Source: an uncultured Alphaproteobacteria bacterium
GTDB lineage: Bacteria; Pseudomonadota; Alphaproteobacteria; Rhizobiales; Rhizobiaceae
Direction of reading: 5' to 3'
DNA: 13,393 bases
Assembly: GCA_929200335.1 (NCBI GenBank)
Contig: CAKMZG010000019.1
Span: 1 to 13,393, forward strand
A program made the position numbers and the translations under genes. Below the pieces are notes generated by a model that saw nothing but the letters and a program-made list of their open reading frames with translations, was not told the DNA's origin and made no database searches. Shown here piece by piece: positions 6,639 to 13,284 of the stretch (the first letter of the stretch is position 1; each line of letters opens with the position of its first letter).

Positions 6639-8750
6639 ATGAATGAACATCGCAAAATCGGTTATTCGGCCTGTCCTCACGATTGCCCATCAACCTGTGC
6701 ATTAGAGGTTGAGCTTTTGCCAGAGGGTAAAATTGGCCGTCTTTATGGTGCTAAGGATAACTCTTATACCGATGGTGTGATTTGTTCAAAAGTGGCGCGT
6801 TATAATGAACGGCTATACCATAAAGACCGCCTGACTGCACCAAAGCAACGAGCCGGGGATAAGGGTGCAGGGGAGTGGCGTGATATTTCATGGGAAAATG
6901 CTTTAGATGAGGTTGCCAATCAATTTATCTCAATTGAGCAACGCTATGGCAGCGAGGCCATTTGGCCTTATTTTTATGCGGGCACTATGGGATTTGTGCA
7001 ACGTGATTCTATTGAACGTTTACGCCATGCAAAAAAATACTCAGGCTTTTTTGGTACAATTTGCGTTACCCCAGCATGGAGCGGATTTCATGCTGGCACA
7101 GGCAAATTAATGGGGCCAGACCCTCGTGAGATTGCGAAGTCTGACTGCGTGGTGATTTGGGGAACCAATCCCGTGAATACTCAGATTAATGTGATGACCC
7201 ATGCCATTAAAGCGCGTAAGGAGCGCGGCGCTAAGATCATTGTCGTTGATATATATAATACCGGTACAATGAAAAAGGCCGATATGGGTATTATCCTGCG
7301 CCCTGGTACAGATGGTGCATTGGCTTGCGCCATCATGCATATCCTGTTTCGCGATAATTTAGCTGATCGTGATTTTCTAAATTCGCATAGTGATTGCCCA
7401 AATGAGCTGGAAGCACATTTGAAGGATAAAACACCTGAGTGGGCCGCCCAGATTACAGGGCTTAATGTAGATGAGATTGAAATTCTTGCTGCAACATTAG
7501 GCAATATTCAAAAAACCTATCTGCGTATTGGCTATGGACTTGCTAGAGTGAATAATGGCGCAGTTAATATCCATGCGGTTACCTCCATTGCAACGGTGCT
7601 TGGTGCTTGGAAATATGAAGGTGGTGGGGCGTTTCACTCTAACTCTGATGCTTTTGGCTTAGACAGTAGTTTAATTAAGGGGACGGCACATTGTGATCCT
7701 AAAATTCGCTCACTAGATCAATCTCGCATTGGCTCTGTGCTTTGTGGGGAAGTGGACGCTCTTGAGGGTGGTGGCCAAGTTCATGGTTTAATTATTCAAA
7801 ACACAAATCCAATTTCGGTGGCACCTGAGCAAAATAAGGTGCGTAAAGGCTTCATGCGAGATGATTTGTTTGTCTGTGTCCATGAGCAATTTATGACAGA
7901 AACTGCCGAGCTTGCGGATATTGTTTTACCTGCGACTATGTTTTTAGAGCATGATGATGTTTATCGTGGCGGTGGACAAAATCACATTGTATTGGGTTCT
8001 AAATTGGTTGATTCGCCAGAATTATGCCGCTCTAATCTTTATGTAATTGAAGAATTGGCAAAGCGTTTAGGGATTGCAGATAAATCTGGTTTTGGCTCAA
8101 GTGCAATTGAGCTGATTGATGACTTTCTAAAGCGTAGCAATCGCGGGGATTACGAAAGTCTGAAGCGGAGTAAATGGCTGGATTGTCAACCTGATTTTGA
8201 AACATCGCATTATATCAATGGTTTTGCACATGATGATAAGAAATTTCATTTTAAGGTAGATTGGAAGACTTATCCATCGCCGACGCGTGCGCCAAAGAAC
8301 ATGGGGCAAAATGGGTTAATGGGTGATTATGATACGATCCCTAGTCTTCCTGATCATTGGCAAGTGGGAGAGGATATTGATGCTAGTCACCCGTTTAAAC
8401 TTGCAACATCGCCTGCGCGTTCATTTTTAAACTCAAGTTTTACCGAAACGCAGTCTTCTATTGCTAAAGAAAAACGACCGACGGTGAAAATACATCCTCT
8501 TGATGCTGCGCAATATGGGATTGTAGATGGCGCGATGGTTATACTCTGTAATGAACGTGGAGAAGTAAAATTGCATGCGGAGTTTTTTGAAGGCGTTCAA
8601 CGTGGTGTGGTGATTTGTGAGGGCATCTGGCCAAACCATGCCCATGAGGGTGGGGTAGGTATTAACACGCTAACCTCGGCCAAACCTATTGCCCCTTTTG
8701 GCGGCGCTGCATTTCATGATTGCCATGTTAAGATTAAGGCTATTTCATAG
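6639..8750 (+). CDS. Molybdopterin-dependent oxidoreductase with 4Fe-4S cluster (MopB/BisC family)
   Basis: A 703-residue molybdenum or tungsten bis-molybdopterin enzyme of the DMSO-reductase superfamily; the substrate is unknown. The N-terminal iron-sulfur domain has C12, C16, C20 and C49. The segment TICVTPAWSGF (140-150) can be aligned with the metal-ligand region of periplasmic nitrate reductase, making C142 the candidate metal ligand. WGTNPVN (174-180), NTNPIS (388-393) and ADIVLPATMFLEHDD (426-440) are typical cofactor-binding elements. The C-terminal dinucleotide-binding domain runs from about 585 to the end. There is no twin-arginine signal, so it is probably cytoplasmic. No electron-transfer subunit or maturation gene is adjacent. 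The frame is open from a TTG at 6627, but the ATG at 6639, with GGA about 7 bases upstream and immediately before the conserved region, is the better start. The end overlaps convergent purN by 11 bases. Formate dehydrogenase or nitrate reductase identity is not supported. Confidence 0.9.
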   Translation: MNEHRKIGYSACPHDCPSTCALEVELLPEGKIGRLYGAKDNSYTDGVICSKVARYNERLYHKDRLTAPKQRAGDKGAGEWRDISWENALDEVANQFISIEQRYGSEAIWPYFYAGTMGFVQRDSIERLRHAKKYSGFFGTICVTPAWSGFHAGTGKLMGPDPREIAKSDCVVIWGTNPVNTQINVMTHAIKARKERGAKIIVVDIYNTGTMKKADMGIILRPGTDGALACAIMHILFRDNLADRDFLNSHSDCPNELEAHLKDKTPEWAAQITGLNVDEIEILAATLGNIQKTYLRIGYGLARVNNGAVNIHAVTSIATVLGAWKYEGGGAFHSNSDAFGLDSSLIKGTAHCDPKIRSLDQSRIGSVLCGEVDALEGGGQVHGLIIQNTNPISVAPEQNKVRKGFMRDDLFVCVHEQFMTETAELADIVLPATMFLEHDDVYRGGGQNHIVLGSKLVDSPELCRSNLYVIEELAKRLGIADKSGFGSSAIELIDDFLKRSNRGDYESLKRSKWLDCQPDFETSHYINGFAHDDKKFHFKVDWKTYPSPTRAPKNMGQNGLMGDYDTIPSLPDHWQVGEDIDASHPFKLATSPARSFLNSSFTETQSSIAKEKRPTVKIHPLDAAQYGIVDGAMVILCNERGEVKLHAEFFEGVQRGVVICEGIWPNHAHEGGVGINTLTSAKPIAPFGGAAFHDCHVKIKAIS

Positions 8751-9399
8751 GTGACAGTAACATAGCCTCATTATCAATAGGCTCGGCTAGATTAAATATA
8801 GCATTATCTGCACTATGACGCACTTCACCAGAGGCAATCATAGCAACAGCCTTGGGGTATAAAAAATGCTCCGCTTTTAAAACTCGCGCTTGTAAGGTGT
8901 CCGCCGTATCATCAGGTAATACAGGCACTGCAGCTTGAGCTATAATGGGGCCATCATCCAATTCAGCGGTGACATAATGCACAGAACAGCCATGCACTTT
9001 TACGCCTGCAATAAGGGCGCGCTCATGGGTATCAAGCCCACGAAATGAGGGCAGTAAGCTTGGGTGGATGTTAATTAGTTTACCGCGCCAGCGGTTAACA
9101 AATGTGCTGGATAGGATGCGCATATATCCAGCCAAAACCACAAGATCAGGCGCCATTTCTTCCAGCACTTTGGTAATTGCTGCCTCATGCTCTTCTCGAA
9201 GATCGTAGGTTTTATGATCAATGGCTTTGGTGGCGATGCCATTTTTTTCTGCAATTTCTAAGCCTGCCGCATTAGGCCGATTAGAGACAACGCCAATGAT
9301 GCGAGCAGGATAATCAGGATCCATTGAAGCGGCCATAATGGCATTCATGTTTGAGCCACGGCCGGAAATCATTACTGCAATTTTTTTATACGTTACCAT
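8740..9399 (-). CDS. purN: Phosphoribosylglycinamide formyltransferase (GART)
   Basis: Transfers the formyl group of 10-formyltetrahydrofolate to glycinamide ribonucleotide, step 3 of de novo purine synthesis in the cytoplasm. In the 219 residues, the phosphate-binding GRGSN is at 13-17, and the catalytic trio known from E. coli PurN is seen as N110, H112 (in INIHPSLLPSFRG) and D148 (in AELDDGPII). Length and motif spacing are normal for the family. The ATG shares one base with the purM stop codon (TAATG), so translation is probably coupled to purM. The 3' end runs 11 bases into the end of the convergent molybdoenzyme gene, leaving no room for a separate terminator. Confidence 0.97.
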   Translation of the reverse strand: MVTYKKIAVMISGRGSNMNAIMAASMDPDYPARIIGVVSNRPNAAGLEIAEKNGIATKAIDHKTYDLREEHEAAITKVLEEMAPDLVVLAGYMRILSSTFVNRWRGKLINIHPSLLPSFRGLDTHERALIAGVKVHGCSVHYVTAELDDGPIIAQAAVPVLPDDTADTLQARVLKAEHFLYPKAVAMIASGEVRHSADNAIFNLAEPIDNEAMLLSPMK

Positions 9400-10460
9400 T
9401 AAAATAAGTTGCCCGATGTTACCACTTCGCCATTTTCATCTTCTGTAATTTCACCGATGATAATAGCTTCGCATCCAGCTTTGTGCAATGTCTCTTTGCA
9501 CAGTTGCATTTGTTCAGCATCTAAAGCAAGCACCATACCAATGCCACAATTAAAGGTGCGCAACATCTCGCGAGGCTCAATGCCGCCAGTTTTTGATAAC
9601 CACTCGAAAATGGGCAGGGGTTGCCAAGCATTAAGGTCGATTTTTGCCCCTAACCCTTTGGATAAAACACGAGGGATGTTTTCATAAAATCCGCCGCCTG
9701 TTATATGGCAAAGTGCTTTTATATCAATGCCTTGCTTTAAGGCGCTTAAGATCGGTTTCACATAAATCTTTGTGGGTTCAAGAAAGGCTTCCGCCATGGT
9801 TTGGCTCTCATCAAATGGGGCTTGATCTTGCCAAGTTAAGCCACTTAATTCGGTCACTTTGCGCACTAAAGAATAGCCATTTGAATGCACTCCGCTTGAA
9901 GGTAGGCCAAGAATAATATCTCCAGATTTCAGGGTTGATTTTGGCAAAAGTTCACCGCGCTCAGCAGCGCCCACAGAGAATCCTGCTAGGTCATAATCTT
10001 TGTTTTGATAAAGCCCGGGCATCTCGGCTGTCTCACCGCCAATCAATGCACAGCCAGCTTGCTTACAGCCTTCAGCAATGCCTTTAACAATTGCTGCGCC
10101 AACGGCTGGTTCTAATTTTGATGTGGCGAAATAATCGAGAAAAAACAGCGGCTCGGCACCCTGTACAATCAAATCATTTACGCACATGGCAACCAGATCT
10201 ATTCCAACGGTATGATGAATGTCTGCATCAATCGCTATTTTCACCTTAGTGCCAACACCATCATTTGCTGCAACCAAAATAGGATCTTTGAAGCCAGCTG
10301 CTTTTAAATCAAATAAGCCGCCAAAGCCACCTAATTCACTGTCTGCGCCACTACGCATGGTAGATTTAGCCAAGGGCTTTATGGCATCAACAAGATCATT
10401 GCCCGCATCAATATCAACACCTGCATCGCGGTAGGTTAGGTGACTTTTTGAATCGTTCAT
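9399..10460 (-). CDS. purM: Phosphoribosylformylglycinamidine cyclo-ligase (AIR synthetase)
   Basis: ATP-dependent closure of the imidazole ring to give aminoimidazole ribonucleotide, step 5 of purine synthesis. The 353-residue length is normal. Family features include the glycine-rich GGFGGLFD (44-51), DGVGTK (67-72), GIDLVAMCVNDLIVQGAEP (86-104), GGETAEMPG (141-149) and LPSSGVHSNGYSLVRK. The protein starts with the typical YRDAGVDIDAGN. An AGGA sequence lies 6 bases before the ATG at 10460. purM-purN order is common in proteobacteria. The leader contains GGCTTTTC twice (10461-10468 and 10476-10483), so the ribosome-binding region is partly duplicated. I did not recognise a purine riboswitch or PurR box upstream. 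Confidence 0.97.
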   Translation of the reverse strand: MNDSKSHLTYRDAGVDIDAGNDLVDAIKPLAKSTMRSGADSELGGFGGLFDLKAAGFKDPILVAANDGVGTKVKIAIDADIHHTVGIDLVAMCVNDLIVQGAEPLFFLDYFATSKLEPAVGAAIVKGIAEGCKQAGCALIGGETAEMPGLYQNKDYDLAGFSVGAAERGELLPKSTLKSGDIILGLPSSGVHSNGYSLVRKVTELSGLTWQDQAPFDESQTMAEAFLEPTKIYVKPILSALKQGIDIKALCHITGGGFYENIPRVLSKGLGAKIDLNAWQPLPIFEWLSKTGGIEPREMLRTFNCGIGMVLALDAEQMQLCKETLHKAGCEAIIIGEITEDENGEVVTSGNLF

Positions 10461-10655
10461 GGCTTTTCCTATTTAGGCTTTTCAAAATTTGGTGAAATAT
10501 TTGTCCTCCTTTTACCGAAGGCTGGTATGACATGCTAGTGTTCTTTTTGGCAAAACCTCGACTTACACAGAAAATATAGGCAAATTTCCAAATTATAGAG
10601 CTTGTATATTCTGTTACTATGATTACATAACATATTTGTAACTAAGAGGTAAGTT
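10461..10655. promoter_or_regulatory. Divergent intergenic region between purM and the phosphatidyltransferase operon
   Basis: This 195-base spacer is the longest gene-free stretch in the window and must serve both directions. Near its right end TTACA (10623-10627) and TGTAA (10637-10641) form a dyad with a 9-base gap, just before the ribosome-binding sequence of the rightward gene; it could be an operator or chance in A+T-rich DNA. On the minus strand a TTGCCA (10553-10548) could be a purM -35 element, but no good -10 follows. No riboswitch fold or small reading frame was recognised. Confidence 0.35.
10645..10650 (+). promoter_or_regulatory. Shine-Dalgarno sequence supporting a TTG start
   Basis: AGAGGT lies 5 bases before the TTG at 10656, close to ideal spacing. 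It supports the non-ATG start of the phosphatidyltransferase gene; the next in-frame ATG at 10683 would remove the first nine residues, including the conserved IPNFIS start. Confidence 0.75.
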
Positions 10656-11216
10656 TTGACGATACCCAACTTCATATCCATAATGCGGCTTTTGTTGGTT
10701 CCATTGATCATTTATACGATGTTGATTGGATTTTATAGCTGGGCGCTGGTTCTGTTTCTTATTGCAGGAATTTCAGATGCCGTGGATGGTTATATTGCGC
10801 GTAAATTTAATCAAGGCTCAGAATTAGGCACCTATCTTGATCCCTTAGCAGATAAAGTGCTGTTGGTATCAAGCTTTATCGTGCTTACCTATTTAGGGCA
10901 TTTGCCTTTATGGTTGACCATATTGGTGGTCAGCCGTGATGTTTTGATTATAGCAGGCGTTTTGCTAGCATTTATCATGGAAAAACCAGTGGAAATGCAA
11001 CCCATAATGATCTCTAAGGTCAATACTGCGGCTCAAATCATTATTGTATTGGCAGATTTGGTTTTACTTGCAATGCCTGCGTTCATTCCAATGTTTATTT
11101 CTGATAATTTGCATTCAACATTAATTATCTTTGGCTCAATTGCCGTTGCCTGCTTTACATGCATTTCTACAATCGCCTATACCATTGAATGGGTGCGTCA
11201 TATATCTGAATCATAA
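10656..11216 (+). CDS. CDP-alcohol phosphatidyltransferase family protein (second PgsA-like protein)
   Basis: Integral inner-membrane enzyme that transfers a phosphatidyl group from CDP-diacylglycerol to an alcohol acceptor. Its 186 residues show the full signature: D41, D44, G45, A48, R49, G58, D62 and D66 in DAVDGYIARKFNQGSELGTY followed by LDPLAD. Several hydrophobic helices surround it. Translation starts at TTG (10656) behind a good AGAGGT. It is a paralogue of the pgsA gene at 1-497. Since that copy has the standard uvrC neighbourhood, this one may use another acceptor: phosphatidylglycerol, as in cardiolipin synthases of this fold, or glycerol 3-phosphate again. Motifs alone do not decide. 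It is the first gene of a rightward operon, 14 bases before the permease gene, with hdaA third. This operon position is one I recall from other Hyphomicrobiales. Confidence 0.9.
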   Translation: MTIPNFISIMRLLLVPLIIYTMLIGFYSWALVLFLIAGISDAVDGYIARKFNQGSELGTYLDPLADKVLLVSSFIVLTYLGHLPLWLTILVVSRDVLIIAGVLLAFIMEKPVEMQPIMISKVNTAAQIIIVLADLVLLAMPAFIPMFISDNLHSTLIIFGSIAVACFTCISTIAYTIEWVRHISES

Positions 11217-11220
11217 TTTT

Positions 11221-11225
11221 GGGGG
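11221..11225 (+). promoter_or_regulatory. Shine-Dalgarno-like GGGGG deciding the GTG start of the permease gene
   Basis: GGGGG lies 5 bases before the GTG at 11231. A TTG at 11219 opens the same frame four codons earlier, but it overlaps this G run and has no ribosome-binding sequence of its own. Confidence 0.55.
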
Positions 11226-11230
11226 TCATA

Positions 11231-12463
11231 GTGGCTAAAACAGCAAAAACGACAACAATCAAAGCTAAAAATGCTTCAACAGTAAAAAAACCGGTTAAAA
11301 AGCGTGCAGCTATGGGTAGCCGTGCTAAGAAAGCTGCGGAAATTGCTCGCAGTCAATTGGAACAAGATATTGCGGCCGCAAAGCGTCAATGGATGTTTTG
11401 GTTACTAGCCTTTGCTGTTTTTCTAGCCTTCATGTTTGTATTTCGTGATATTTTATTACCATTTCTTGCTGGCATGGCTTTGGCCTATTTTCTTGATCCT
11501 GTGGCTGATTTTTTTGAGCGCCTTGGTGCCAGTCGTATGGTTGCCACCTGCATAATCTTGTTTATCTTCTTAATCTTGTTTGTTCTTGGTTTGATGGTGT
11601 TAATCCCCGTACTTGCAAGCCAAATGGGCTCGTTTTTAGAAAATTTTCCAAGTTATATAGCAAAGCTACAAGAGCTTATTGCATCTTCTAATAGCGAATG
11701 GTTGAAAGACCTTTTAGGCAGCAAAGAGGGTGTTTTGCATAATGATATTAAAGATTTAATGGGGCAGGCGGCTGGTTGGATAACCACATTGCTGAAGCAA
11801 CTTTGGAATTCTGGTAAAGCCATTGTCGATGTTTTATCTATTTTTGTTATTACTCCAGTTGTGGCTTTTTATTTGCTTTATGATTGGGATCATATGGTAG
11901 AGCGAGTTGATGGCTGGCTCCCTCGTGATCATCAAGCGACAATCCGCACCATCATGGGTGATATCAATGAAATGGTGGCAGGCTTTATTCGCGGACAAGG
12001 CGCGCTATGTATTATTCTAGCCATCTACTATGGGGTTTCGCTAACTTTAGCTGGGCTGAATTTTGGTCTTTTAATTGGCGTTATTGTTGGGATTATCAGT
12101 TTTATACCCTATTTGGGAGCAATTATTGGACTGGTGCTATCTGTTGGCTTAGCGGTGGTGCAATTTTGGCCTGATTATATCAGCGTTGGTATCATTGCTT
12201 TGATCTTCGTCATTGGGCAATTTTTAGAAGGCAATATTTTACAACCTAAATTGGTAGGAGAGAATATAGGCTTGCACCCTGTTTGGCTAATGTTTGCTTT
12301 GTTGGCCTTTGGCTCGATGTTTGGCTTTGCAGGTTTGTTGATTGCTGTGCCAGCATCTGCTGCCATTGGCGTATTGGTGCGTTTTGCGCTTAACCGATAT
12401 TTAGAAAGTCCGCTTTATAAGGGCAGTGGCACCCATAATCAGCAAGAGGGTACAAATGTCTAA
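11231..12463 (+). CDS. AI-2E family (PerM/TqsA-type) membrane permease with basic N-terminal tail
   Basis: Polytopic inner-membrane protein of 410 residues. Family members are described as PerM, autoinducer-2 exporters (TqsA) or Na+/H+ antiporters, so the substrate is open. Hydrophobic helices are visible at about 54-71, 74-88 and 103-128. A more soluble stretch (about 130-195) follows, then further helices to about 386. Family signatures include GFIRGQ (251-256), FIPYLGAIIG (291-300) and LEGNILQPKLVG (332-343). Residues 2-50 form an unusual hydrophilic tail very rich in Lys and Ala, resembling histone-H1-like tails, followed by a charged helix (SQLEQDIAAAKRQW) leading into the first membrane segment. 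The gene begins at GTG behind GGGGG, 14 bases after the phosphatidyltransferase stop, and its last 8 bases overlap hdaA. This tight packing implies one transcript. Confidence 0.9.
   Translation: MAKTAKTTTIKAKNASTVKKPVKKRAAMGSRAKKAAEIARSQLEQDIAAAKRQWMFWLLAFAVFLAFMFVFRDILLPFLAGMALAYFLDPVADFFERLGASRMVATCIILFIFLILFVLGLMVLIPVLASQMGSFLENFPSYIAKLQELIASSNSEWLKDLLGSKEGVLHNDIKDLMGQAAGWITTLLKQLWNSGKAIVDVLSIFVITPVVAFYLLYDWDHMVERVDGWLPRDHQATIRTIMGDINEMVAGFIRGQGALCIILAIYYGVSLTLAGLNFGLLIGVIVGIISFIPYLGAIIGLVLSVGLAVVQFWPDYISVGIIALIFVIGQFLEGNILQPKLVGENIGLHPVWLMFALLAFGSMFGFAGLLIAVPASAAIGVLVRFALNRYLESPLYKGSGTHNQQEGTNV
12444..12450 (+). promoter_or_regulatory. Shine-Dalgarno sequence for hdaA inside the permease gene
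   Basis: AAGAGGG ends 5 bases before the ATG at 12456. It makes that ATG the start rather than the GTG-type start 30 bases upstream (12426) that leaves the frame open; the shorter protein also begins directly with the expected clamp-binding motif. Confidence 0.75.
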
Positions 12464-13142
12464 GCAATTGCCCTTAAATTTGCAATTGAAAACCCATTAT
12501 GATCGGGATCACTTTATCCTTGCATCTGCTAATGTGATGGCTGCAGAGACCTTAGATACTTATCCTGATTGGCCAGCTCAGGTGATGGTCTTAGTAGGCC
12601 CTAATGGCAGCGGCAAAACTCACCTTGCTCATATTTGGGCTGCTGAAGCAGGTGCTGAATTGATTTCAGGATCAGATTATAATGAGGCCAGTTCTGCCAA
12701 TTTGCACGGGTATAATTTTGTCATTGATGGCTTGATTGATAACGAAAATAGCCAAACTTTTGATGAAGTGGCTTTGTTTCATTTGTTAAATTCAGCGCGC
12801 CAAAATCAGACCTTTGGGTTGATTACCAGCCGCAATTGGCCAAAGGCTTGGAATTTACAATTGCCAGATTTGAAGTCTCGCTTAAAAGCAGCACCATTGT
12901 TAGAGATTTTTGAACCCGATGATGCGTTTTTGTTGCAGGTTATGCATAAATTATTTGCTGATAAACAGATTACTGTTGATCATGGTGTGATAGAATATCT
13001 GGTGCAGCGCATGGAGCGCTCTCTATCCACAGCGCAATCGCTCGTTAATCATCTTGATAAAGAAGCTTTGGCACAGGGTAGAAAAATAACGAAACCTATG
13101 GCATCTTTATGCTTAGAGCGTATCTCGCAATCTGCACTATAG
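12456..13142 (+). CDS. hdaA: HdaA, DnaA-homologous regulator of replication initiation
   Basis: An AAA+ protein that, with the DNA-loaded beta clamp, stimulates ATP hydrolysis by DnaA and so prevents re-initiation (RIDA in E. coli, HdaA in Caulobacter). Its 228 residues start with a clamp-binding motif, QLPLNL (4-9), very close to that of E. coli Hda. Walker A is GPNGSGKT (48-55). The Walker B region VIDGL (89-93) has D91 but Gly where ATPases have a second acidic residue, as expected for a family that hydrolyses poorly. LITSRNWP (122-129) is sensor I, and LKSRLKAA (139-146) contains R142, the candidate arginine finger acting on DnaA. R188 in the C-terminal lid may be sensor II. There is no DnaA-like DNA-binding domain IV, which separates it from DnaA. 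It overlaps the permease gene by 8 bases (ATGTCTAA) and precedes a probable ppk gene, as in rhizobia. Confidence 0.93.
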   Translation: MSKQLPLNLQLKTHYDRDHFILASANVMAAETLDTYPDWPAQVMVLVGPNGSGKTHLAHIWAAEAGAELISGSDYNEASSANLHGYNFVIDGLIDNENSQTFDEVALFHLLNSARQNQTFGLITSRNWPKAWNLQLPDLKSRLKAAPLLEIFEPDDAFLLQVMHKLFADKQITVDHGVIEYLVQRMERSLSTAQSLVNHLDKEALAQGRKITKPMASLCLERISQSAL

Positions 13143-13149
13143 CTAAGCT

Positions 13150-13175
13150 AATAATCAAAATTTATGATTATTTTT
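13150..13175 (+). terminator. Probable A+T-rich terminator hairpin after hdaA
   Basis: AATAATCA (13150-13157) and TGATTATT (13165-13172) form a perfect 8-bp stem with a 7-base loop, running into TTTTT at 13171-13175. Only one G-C pair stabilises it, so it is a weak intrinsic terminator at best. It lies within a wider inverted repeat, TAGCTAA (13140-13146) and TTAGCTA (13182-13188). Confidence 0.45.
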
Positions 13176-13191
13176 ATGAGGTTAGCTATAA

Positions 13192-13222
13192 ATCATAAAA
13201 ATGATATAAATTTATGGTTTAT
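13192..13222. repeat. Second inverted repeat in the hdaA-ppk spacer
   Basis: AAATCATAAA, beginning near 13190, can pair with TTTATGGTTT near 13211-13220, allowing one G-U. Inside it is a smaller ATCAT-AAAA-ATGAT dyad (13192-13205). The repeats are A+T-rich and close to the proposed hdaA terminator, so they may be stem-loops in the leader of the next gene or compositional chance. Confidence 0.35.
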
Positions 13223-13284
13223 CCTGTAGCATGTTAGGCGTCTGAAAAAATAGCGATACATACGATAAAACATGGAAAAAAACA

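Noticed and set aside
6639..8750. Naming the molybdoenzyme as formate dehydrogenase or nitrate reductase
   Set aside because: No partner subunits, no selenocysteine codon, no twin-arginine signal, and motif similarity is only at superfamily level.
8740..8750. The 11-base tail-to-tail overlap of the molybdoenzyme gene and purN as a possible frameshift or misassembly
   Set aside because: Both proteins end normally for their families, and short convergent overlaps are common in compact genomes.
9409..9916. Plus-strand open frames opposite purM
   Set aside because: Antisense to a full-length conserved enzyme gene, with no recognisable domain or start signal.
11231..12463. Reading the AI-2E family gene as evidence of autoinducer-2 quorum sensing
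   Set aside because: The family name comes from one E. coli member; members transport other things or are uncharacterised, and no luxS or lsr-like gene is present here.
13023..13031. CTATCCACA, one base from the consensus DnaA box TTATCCACA, inside hdaA
   Set aside because: A lone near-match within coding sequence, with no cluster of boxes and no A+T-rich unwinding region. Chance is enough, even though the gene concerns DnaA.
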